Below, piece after piece: positions 6,886 through 11,804 of a stretch of DNA of 11,804 nucleotides. The stretch spans positions 1 to 11,804 of the forward strand of contig DAIRET010000083.1 in the NCBI GenBank assembly GCA_036795455.1, read 5' to 3'. This DNA is from DAIRET01 sp036795455. GTDB lineage: Bacteria > Bacteroidota > Ignavibacteria > Ignavibacteriales > Ignavibacteriaceae. Within the stretch, counting starts at the first letter, position 1. Each line of letters opens with the position of its first letter. Below the pieces are notes generated by a model. That model worked only from the letters and a program-made list of their open reading frames with translations. It made no database searches and was not told where the DNA came from. The position numbers and the translations under genes are program-made.

Positions 6886-8076
6886 ATGGGACCATTAGTA
6901 CCTGAAATATTCAGCAACGAGTTTAATTTCGTAATAGCCCTGTTAATAGGAATTTGCTTCGGTTTTATACTTGAGCAGGCAGGGTTTTCTACATCAAAAA
7001 AATTAGTCGGACTTTTTTACGGTTACGATTTTACAGTCCTACGCGTATTCTTTACGGCGGGTGTTACAGCTATGATCGGTGTTCTTGCACTTGCTCATTT
7101 CGGTATGCTCGACGTTTCAATAATCTATATTAATCCTACTTATTTATGGTCCGGATTAATAGGCGGCGGCATAATGGGGCTGGGTTTTATTCTCGGAGGT
7201 TTCTGTCCCGGTACAAGTTTTTGTGCGGCAGCAATCGGGAAAATCGATGCAATGTTTTTTATTCTCGGTTCTTTCATCGGTGTATTTTTCTTTGCAGAGG
7301 GATATGGGTTATTAGAAGGAATTTACAAAGCAGAGTATTGGGGAAATGTACAGGTATTCGAAACGGTTGGAATATCACAATCGCTATTTGCATTCCTTTT
7401 AACAGCGATGGCAGTGTTTGCATTTTGGGCAACAACGTTAATCGAATCAAAAGTAAACGGAAAAATGAACCCTGAGTTCAAACCGGTAAAACTTTATATC
7501 GGGTTAACCGGGTTGGCAATTGTATTGGGATTATCATCTTTCATTCTTCAGGACAGAAAGACTATTTATTTAAATGAAGTTGAAGATGAACAATATGTAA
7601 AAAACTACGCTCTTAAAACAATTACAGTTGATGAACTTGCATTCAGACTAATAGATAATGATGCGTCGTTACAGATTCTGGATTTCCGCCCGGAAAAAGA
7701 TTATACTGCATTTAATCTACCCCGAAGTCATAGTTTTACAATCGATAATCTATTCGGTAAAGAAGCAGGCGAGTTTCTCCTGAAGAAAAACAAAAGAACT
7801 GTTTTCATTGCAGATAATGAAATCAATACAAGGAAAGCCGCAATAATAGCGGATAAATTAGGATATACAGATGTGAGTGTATTAAAGGGAGGATTAAACC
7901 GATTTATTACCGACATCATTGAATTCGAAAAACCCGGAGAATCTACTTCGCTGCAGGAAGCAAATACATTTCGATTTAGAGAAAAAGCAAGCCGGGTTCT
8001 ACCGGTTTTAATTAAAGAGAATCAAGGTAAAGGTGTTGTTAAGAAAAAACCCGCCCGTGTACTCGGAGGGTGCTAA
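6886..8076 (+). CDS. YeeE/YedE half-transporter fused to degenerate rhodanese domain, C-terminal Cys
   Basis: This protein has 396 residues. Residues 1-~221 hold about six membrane helices with the YeeE signature GGFCPGTSFC (C107, C113), complementing the single cysteine of the preceding half-transporter. Residues ~245-345 are a rhodanese-like domain recognisable by ILDFRPEKDY (264-273), KLGYTDVSVLKGG and the following helix. The active-site loop reads VFIADNEINTR (306-316), with alanine 309 where the persulfide-forming cysteine normally lies. Apart from C24, C107 and C113 the only cysteine is C396, the last residue, in a basic tail ending LGGC. Lysines and arginines in the loops at 38-53 and 186-202 put those on the cytoplasmic side, which would place the rhodanese domain in the periplasm. 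The ribosome binding site GGGAGA lies 5 bases before the ATG. Likely part of a thiosulfate/sulfur transfer system; whether the rhodanese domain only binds sulfur species is open. Confidence 0.85.
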   Translation: MGPLVPEIFSNEFNFVIALLIGICFGFILEQAGFSTSKKLVGLFYGYDFTVLRVFFTAGVTAMIGVLALAHFGMLDVSIIYINPTYLWSGLIGGGIMGLGFILGGFCPGTSFCAAAIGKIDAMFFILGSFIGVFFFAEGYGLLEGIYKAEYWGNVQVFETVGISQSLFAFLLTAMAVFAFWATTLIESKVNGKMNPEFKPVKLYIGLTGLAIVLGLSSFILQDRKTIYLNEVEDEQYVKNYALKTITVDELAFRLIDNDASLQILDFRPEKDYTAFNLPRSHSFTIDNLFGKEAGEFLLKKNKRTVFIADNEINTRKAAIIADKLGYTDVSVLKGGLNRFITDIIEFEKPGESTSLQEANTFRFREKASRVLPVLIKENQGKGVVKKKPARVLGGC

Positions 8077-8083
8077 CCGGGTT
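8048..8083 (+). terminator. Weak stem-loop at the end of the sulfur operon
   Basis: AACCCG (8048-8053) pairs with CGGGTT (8078-8083) across the stop codon of the last operon gene, followed by the T-rich ATTTATGTTTA. The loop is 24 bases long and the U-tract is broken, so this is at best a weak terminator. Confidence 0.2.
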
Positions 8084-8165
8084 ATTTATGTTTAGGGCTA
8101 ATTACTAATGCGAGAAGCAATAAGTGGGAATGATACGCTGATTAGTTTTGATTCATTATGATCAA

Positions 8166-8208
8166 ATCATATAAGAGCAAGAGGCTAGAGGCGAGACGCG
8201 AGGAGTAT
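8166..8208. repeat. Imperfect direct repeat, copy 1 (GCGAGA-rich)
   Basis: Starts ATCATATAA and ends GGCGAGACGCGAGGAGTAT. The last 21 bases (8188-8208) match 8799-8819 with two differences. GAGGC-like words repeat inside it. Confidence 0.6.
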
Positions 8209-8285
8209 AAACCGACCATCTGAGCATAATTTGAGTTTGAAGTAAGAAGTATAATAATGAGATGCTGTAAAACCTTAGAAGCGGG

Positions 8286-8297
8286 GCAATTTATTGC
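8286..8297. repeat. Palindromic element GCAATTTATTGC, inverted partner of 8520-8539
   Basis: GCAA/TTGC arms around TTTA, followed by GGGGGGTTAAAG. The reverse complement of the copy at 8520-8539 is likewise followed by GGGTTAAAG, so the two are inverted relatives. Here the outer stem is degenerate (GGGG faces GGGG). Confidence 0.5.
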
Positions 8298-8367
8298 GGG
8301 GGGTTAAAGAGTTAAGGATGAACAACCCAACGTTTACCTGTCCCTTTGAGAACGGTTTTAGATTCTA

Positions 8368-8385
8368 AAACGGTTGAAACCGTTT
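8368..8385. repeat. Hairpin AAACGG-TTGAAA-CCGTTT
   Basis: AAACGGTT (8368-8375) and AACCGTTT (8378-8385) are exact reverse complements with GA at the centre. A second small inverted repeat TTTTAGA/TCTAAAA lies directly upstream (8356-8370) and a direct AACGGTT also occurs at 8351. Same loop as the hairpin at 8411-8434, with a different stem. Confidence 0.6.
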
Positions 8386-8396
8386 ATAAATGTTAA

Positions 8397-8413
8397 GTTT
8401 TTAGCTTAAAAAC
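8397..8413. repeat. Hairpin GTTTTTA-GCT-TAAAAAC
   Basis: Seven-base perfect arms around GCT. It overlaps the start of the next hairpin by a few bases, so the two structures compete or were inserted side by side. Confidence 0.5.
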
Positions 8414-8434
8414 CAACAGTTGAAACTGTTGGTT
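8411..8434. repeat. Hairpin with 11-bp perfect stem and TTGAAA centre
   Basis: AACCAACAGTT (8411-8421) pairs exactly with AACTGTTGGTT (8424-8434) around GA. This is the longest perfect stem in the region. The centre TTGAAA is shared with 8368-8385 while the stem sequence differs. Confidence 0.65.
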
Positions 8435-8519
8435 AATGAGAAGAAAAACTTTTTAGACAGCCTCTTAATAGGAATAGATACTAAGGCAGTTTTGTTCTGT
8501 CTTTATCTCTATCCTTTAA

Positions 8520-8539
8520 CCCGGCAATTTATTGCCGGG
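8520..8539. repeat. Hairpin CCCGGCAA-TTTA-TTGCCGGG
   Basis: Perfect 8-bp stem with a TTTA loop. It is an inverted relative of the element at 8286-8297; together they bracket about 220 bases holding three other hairpins. Confidence 0.65.
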
Positions 8540-8702
8540 ACTTGCAGCCCCTCCTCATCAATGCTGGTTTTAACCATGACTGATTATCCTTATTATTTTT
8601 TCATCCCCTCTTGCTGTATGATTAATGTGGCTGTCCAATGGTCAAGACACCTTCGCTGACTCCTTCGGAAAAGCCCATTTATTTTGTTATGTGCTTTATA
8701 GT

Positions 8703-8733
8703 CCGTCGGATGAAACCGACGGCAATTTTTTTT
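8703..8733 (+). terminator. Hairpin CCGTCGG-ATGAAA-CCGACGG followed by T8; terminator-like
   Basis: A perfect 7-bp GC-rich stem (8703-8709 with 8716-8722) is followed by CAA and eight T residues (8726-8733). It has the form of a Rho-independent terminator on the plus strand, although the nearest plus-strand gene ends some 630 bases earlier. The ATGAAA loop relates it to the TTGAAA hairpins nearby, so it may be a repeat that happens to end transcription. Confidence 0.45.
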
Positions 8734-8751
8734 ATCACTCTTTCTGAATTC

Positions 8752-8771
8752 CCGTCTGCTTTAGCGGACGG
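8752..8771. repeat. Hairpin CCGTCTGC-TTTA-like loop-GCGGACGG
   Basis: CCGTCTGCT (8752-8760) pairs with AGCGGACGG (8763-8771), one pair being T-G, around TT. It lies 29 bases after the preceding hairpin and shares the CCGTC start of its stem. Confidence 0.55.
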
Positions 8772-8778
8772 AATAGAA

Positions 8779-8819
8779 ATCATATAAATGCGAGACTTGA
8801 GGCAAGACGCGAGAAGTAT
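8779..8819. repeat. Imperfect direct repeat, copy 2 (GCGAGA-rich)
   Basis: Starts ATCATATAA (8779-8787) and ends GGCAAGACGCGAGAAGTAT, matching the copy at 8166-8208 at both ends with a slightly shorter middle. The two copies lie about 610 bases apart and enclose the hairpin cluster. Confidence 0.6.
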
Positions 8820-8879
8820 GATGACTAATTACTTCAAAACATGCTTTTCGATATAAAATTTCAATCCTACCGGACAAAT

Positions 8880-8904
8880 AAAAAAGCCCCAATTAAGGGG
8901 CTTT
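8880..8904 (-). terminator. Rho-independent terminator of the beta-helix protein gene
   Basis: On the minus strand AAAGCCCC and GGGGCTTT form a perfect 8-bp stem with a six-base loop (TTAATT), and the T-run continues from the stem end to 8880. It begins 24 bases after the stop codon of the gene ending at 8929, the expected place and direction. Confidence 0.88.
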
Positions 8905-8928
8905 AATAATATGTCAATGTTACAAATT

Positions 8929-11804
8929 TTACTTAATCAATAACATCTTCTTTGTTATAACAGTCTGATTTGCAGTCAAACGATATACGTAAGTTCCACT
9001 TGCAAATTTAGCAGCGTTAAATACAACATTGTATTTTCCTGCGGGTTGTACATCATTTACTAATGTTGCAACTAATTCACCGAGGATCGAGTATACTTCA
9101 AGAGTAACCCTTGCATCTTCAGGAATAGCATACCTGATAGTTGTAGAAGGATTAAACGGGTTCGGATAGTTCTGGCTTAATTCGAATACAGTCGGAACTT
9201 CAACATCAGCTTCAATTTCTTTTGAATAGCTGAATGAACCGTCGAAATCAACTTGCTTTAGCCTGTAATAGACTTTTGCAGCACCCGGATTATTATCCGT
9301 AAATGAATATTTTACCGGTTGAACCGTAGTTCCTGCACCTGTTACTTTACCTATTGTTGTATAAGCATTGTTCTCGCTTCTCTTTTCGATTTCGAAATGA
9401 GAGTTGTTTGTTTCGGTAGCTGTTTCCCAGCTAAGTACAACCGAGTTACCGTTTGAAGCCGCAACAAACGAAACTAATTCAACAGGAATAACTCCCGGGA
9501 ATTCATGCGCACCTATTTCAGGAATTGAATCGCGATCATTACCGTCAATATCTTTGGCAAAACCGGGTATTTGAATTCCTTTACCTACAACCGGAGAAGT
9601 AGTATTCTGTAAGTGCAAATCGTCAACTGCTACGAATAATGGATCAGCACTGATGCTGTTTGCATCCTGTCCCGAAGCAGTCTGCCAAGCGGCTAAAGTT
9701 TGAGCAGGAGCATTATCCCAGTATCCAACATTACCATTAGTTGCATTTGCAGCATAGAAATCGTTATGGTCGGAAACTAACGTACCATTAGCACCGGCTC
9801 TATAAATACAGTATGACGGGAAGTCTGCTTCTGCCGCATAAACTATATTATTTTTTACATCGTTTGTTCCGTTTGAAATCCAAATACCGGCATAATTAAT
9901 AGTTCCGGTTCCGGGATTAATTGTCTGTTCCGGTAAATAAATCGAATTGAAATAGATATTAGCAGTAACAGCCGCTGTTACATTTCTAACACCAATCATA
10001 TACATACTGGGATTCTCCCCGGTAGCCGTAGCTAGGAAACCGGTAATCATATTGTTGTATATATTGTAAGTACCTTTAGAAGCAGCTTCAATACCGATTA
10101 TACCGTATGAGCCAGAATTTGCATTTGCAGATGCAAGCATCATAATTTTGTTGTTATAAATATTCTGCACATTAGATGCATCTCCAATTACATAACCCCA
10201 AATACCGTAACTCATATAACCAGTTAAGACTTGATTAACATAAATAGTGTTATCATGAACATCCGTATTACCTGCATAATTCAAGAAAATTCCTCTTGTT
10301 TTAGCTGTAATATGATTATTCTTAAATACTATCCCTGTTGGGAATTGGGTAGGAGTACCGCTATTTGAAATAGCCAAACCTTGACCGGTACCGCTTACTG
10401 TATTAACAATTTCGCAGTTGTCAACTGTAATATCGTCAGGTACATAATTATTTGTACTAAAACGTACAGTTACTAAGAAACCGTATGAAACAGACTGCAG
10501 TGTTGTAAATTTGGTATTTTTAACAACAGTATTGTTAACGTCACCAATTATCCTAATTGGATATGTAGCACTGGCTATTCCAGTGTTAGTCATAACAACC
10601 AGGTCTCGCGTACTACCATCAATGGTATTAGAACCGTCAATAACAATGTTATTTGTAGTTACTAATCCATAATTACTTGCTGACGTAACTGTAAGATCCG
10701 GGGCTCCGATTACCCATGCGCCTGAAGCACCTGGATTGTCTGCAACCTGTGTAAAGAGAATTGTGTCAACAGTTCCAGCCATCGGTTTGAATGTAATAGT
10801 ATATGGTGAAGGGTCAACACCAAGACCGACGTTTGCCGGTTCAACAAGATTACTTGTAATGATCATTTGAACATCGCCAAGTATTGTTTCGGTATTAAGA
10901 GCTGTACATGCAGCTTTTAAAGTCGAATAATGCGGGTCAATTCCGCCGGGACCTGTACCGGGAGCACCGACATAGTATGTTCCCTGTAATCCGGGAACGA
11001 TTGCTTCATCAGCACCCATATATGGTTCGGTTGTACTTCTAATGTCGCCGTCAATATCAGTTGTTATACCGGCAATAGGTACTCCAAACAAATCAACGTC
11101 CCCGATTGAAGCGCCTGCTAAATGCAAATCAGTTGCTGAAGCAAAGTTTACGGCTTTGGATTTGGAATTAGCATCTTGTGAAGAGGCAGTTTGCCATGCT
11201 GCTAAAGTTTGGGTAGCTGAAGCATCCCAATAGCCAACATTTCCGTTTGTAGCATCAACAAAATAATAATCATTGTTATTAGCAACCAAGGTACCTGTAG
11301 AACCGGAACGATAAATACAATAAGAAGCAAAATCGGTAACATCCGAATAAATAATATTGTTCTTTAATTCATTTGTTCCATTTGATATTAAAACGCCATA
11401 ATAATTGATTGTTCCACCAGCGAGCATATCCGTCATGTAAACAGTATTGAAATAACTATTTAAAGTTGCATTAGCCGATGAGTTTTTGATTCCATAGACA
11501 TATGAAACCGGATTAGCGGCAGTTAGCTCAAACCCGTATATGAAGTTATTAAATACATTATATGTACCAAAAGTTTCAATGTTTATTCCCGCAATACCAA
11601 CATTAGCAGCATTAGTGATTCCAGAAACTTTAGATACTTTGTTGTTATAAATATTTACAACAGAATTAGTGTCTACATCAACTGCATAGATAGCTTCGCT
11701 TGTTACGGTAGCAGAAACATTTTGGTTTAATCTAATATCATTACCAATTATATCGTGGCTACCTGCTCTGTATAGAGATACGGCCCTTCTTTTTCCTTCA
11801 ATTA
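8929..11804 (-). CDS. Large secreted beta-helix protein with T9SS sorting domain, 5' end outside window
   Basis: The frame is open from the stop at 8929 to the window edge; the first ATG in it (11436) is internal, because the 122 codons before it read as the same protein (NIYNNKV, GTYNVFNN, YFNTVYM) and contain no stop. About 957 residues are visible. Most consists of short beta-strand turns with N-N and G-N ladders (VKNT-F, NNHITAKTRGIFL, NIYNNKI, NGTNDVKNNIVY) typical of right-handed parallel beta-helices. It contains a long internal duplication and, between the copies, a GTYYVGAPG...HYSTLKAACTALN segment found as a domain opener in Ignavibacteria surface proteins. A fibronectin-like region follows (about 650-745 counted from M11436), then a T9SS type A domain (NYPNPFNPSTTI, ILGELVATL, ending KKMLLIK). 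No catalytic residues were recognised. Likely exported to the cell surface; function unknown. Confidence 0.88.
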   Translation of the reverse strand, partial: IEGKRRAVSLYRAGSHDIIGNDIRLNQNVSATVTSEAIYAVDVDTNSVVNIYNNKVSKVSGITNAANVGIAGINIETFGTYNVFNNFIYGFELTAANPVSYVYGIKNSSANATLNSYFNTVYMTDMLAGGTINYYGVLISNGTNELKNNIIYSDVTDFASYCIYRSGSTGTLVANNNDYYFVDATNGNVGYWDASATQTLAAWQTASSQDANSKSKAVNFASATDLHLAGASIGDVDLFGVPIAGITTDIDGDIRSTTEPYMGADEAIVPGLQGTYYVGAPGTGPGGIDPHYSTLKAACTALNTETILGDVQMIITSNLVEPANVGLGVDPSPYTITFKPMAGTVDTILFTQVADNPGASGAWVIGAPDLTVTSASNYGLVTTNNIVIDGSNTIDGSTRDLVVMTNTGIASATYPIRIIGDVNNTVVKNTKFTTLQSVSYGFLVTVRFSTNNYVPDDITVDNCEIVNTVSGTGQGLAISNSGTPTQFPTGIVFKNNHITAKTRGIFLNYAGNTDVHDNTIYVNQVLTGYMSYGIWGYVIGDASNVQNIYNNKIMMLASANANSGSYGIIGIEAASKGTYNIYNNMITGFLATATGENPSMYMIGVRNVTAAVTANIYFNSIYLPEQTINPGTGTINYAGIWISNGTNDVKNNIVYAAEADFPSYCIYRAGANGTLVSDHNDFYAANATNGNVGYWDNAPAQTLAAWQTASGQDANSISADPLFVAVDDLHLQNTTSPVVGKGIQIPGFAKDIDGNDRDSIPEIGAHEFPGVIPVELVSFVAASNGNSVVLSWETATETNNSHFEIEKRSENNAYTTIGKVTGAGTTVQPVKYSFTDNNPGAAKVYYRLKQVDFDGSFSYSKEIEADVEVPTVFELSQNYPNPFNPSTTIRYAIPEDARVTLEVYSILGELVATLVNDVQPAGKYNVVFNAAKFASGTYVYRLTANQTVITKKMLLIK
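9607..10311 (-). repeat. Internal beta-helix duplication, C-terminal copy
   Basis: Encodes the segment from ITAKTRG to DDLHLQ. It matches 11119-11804 in order: AG..D..N.I..NQ, NIYNNK, GTYN.[F/Y]NN, Y.NS/NT.Y, GTINY.G, SNGTN..KNNI.Y, SYCIYR, ATNGNVGYWD, QTLAAWQTAS.QDANS, DLHL. At DNA level the copies are clearly diverged. Confidence 0.85.
11119..11804 (-). repeat. Internal beta-helix duplication, N-terminal copy (runs off window)
   Basis: Encodes the segment from IEGKRRAVSL to DLHLAG, paralleling 9607-10311 with an offset of about 1.5 kb. The copy may extend beyond the window edge. Confidence 0.82.

Larger units (their letters stand above)
8077..8880. other. Gene-free 0.8-kb region filled with short hairpins and direct repeats
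   Basis: No frame here reads as a credible protein; the longest plus-strand frame (8420-8659) runs through two of the hairpins and is judged spurious. Seven short inverted repeats and one imperfect direct repeat are listed separately. Their style (short GC-rich stems, A/T loops, several related versions in one gap) suggests REP-like elements or remnants of small mobile elements. No transposase fragment, RNA gene or CRISPR array was recognised. The stretch 8540-8700 shows nothing I can name. Confidence 0.6.

Noticed and set aside
7146..7475. 109-codon frame inside the second YeeE gene
   Set aside because: Alternate frame of a well-supported membrane protein gene; arginine-rich and without family features.
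8281..8540. Complete small insertion sequence bounded by the GCAATTTATTGC inverted pair
   Set aside because: The inner 220 bases hold no transposase fragment and no target duplication was seen, so only related inverted repeats can be claimed.
8420..8659. 79-codon plus-strand frame in the hairpin region
   Set aside because: It runs through two inverted repeats (8411-8434 and 8520-8539), has no ribosome binding site of note and no protein-like composition; it is probably a chance frame.
8166..8819. CRISPR array
   Set aside because: Repeats are of different sequence, unevenly spaced and mostly hairpins; there are no equal spacers and no cas gene.
8929..11436. Complete gene starting at the ATG at 11436
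   Set aside because: The frame continues without a stop to the window edge and the upstream codons encode the same repeat, so that ATG is internal.

Overview
The window looks like a chromosomal piece from the Bacteroidota/Chlorobiota/Ignavibacteriota group, most like Ignavibacteriales. Two large genes encode secreted proteins ending in a type IX secretion (T9SS) sorting domain of the 'NYPNPFNP...TTI' kind followed by a lysine-rich end, which is typical of that group. The DNA is AT-rich and most genes have weak ribosome binding sites. The placement is inferred from protein style only; no rRNA or tRNA gene was seen.

Left part (269-3216, minus strand): a two-gene transcription unit. A VanX/DdpX-type D-Ala-D-Ala dipeptidase with a signal peptide is followed after 8 bases by a secreted protein with seven ~55-residue beta-propeller-like repeats and a T9SS tail. 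A TATAAT/TAnnTTTG-like element lies just upstream of the dipeptidase.

Centre (3603-8076, plus strand): a compact five-gene operon that is the main interest of the window. A MerR-family regulator with a cysteine-rich two-CW tail sits behind a perfect 20-bp palindrome. It is followed by a membrane-anchored octaheme cytochrome c of the tetrathionate reductase (Otr) family, a four-helix cytochrome b561-type quinol oxidoreductase, a half-size YeeE/YedE transporter, and a second YeeE/YedE half fused to a rhodanese-like domain. The likely joint job is respiratory reduction of a sulfur oxyanion (tetrathionate or similar) with menaquinol electrons, coupled to thiosulfate or sulfur handling by the split YeeE transporter. 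The rhodanese domain has lost its catalytic cysteine, but the protein ends in Gly-Gly-Cys.

Intergenic 8077-8928: no credible gene. It holds a dense cluster of short hairpins, several with different stems but similar loops, plus an imperfect direct repeat built on GCGAGA-like sequence. This resembles REP-like or small mobile-element debris. A good terminator for the right-hand gene lies at its right end.

Right part (8929-11804, minus strand): the 3' portion of a very large secreted beta-helix protein. It has a long internal duplication (period about 1.5 kb), a fibronectin-like segment and a T9SS tail. The frame stays open to the window edge, so the gene start is outside the window.
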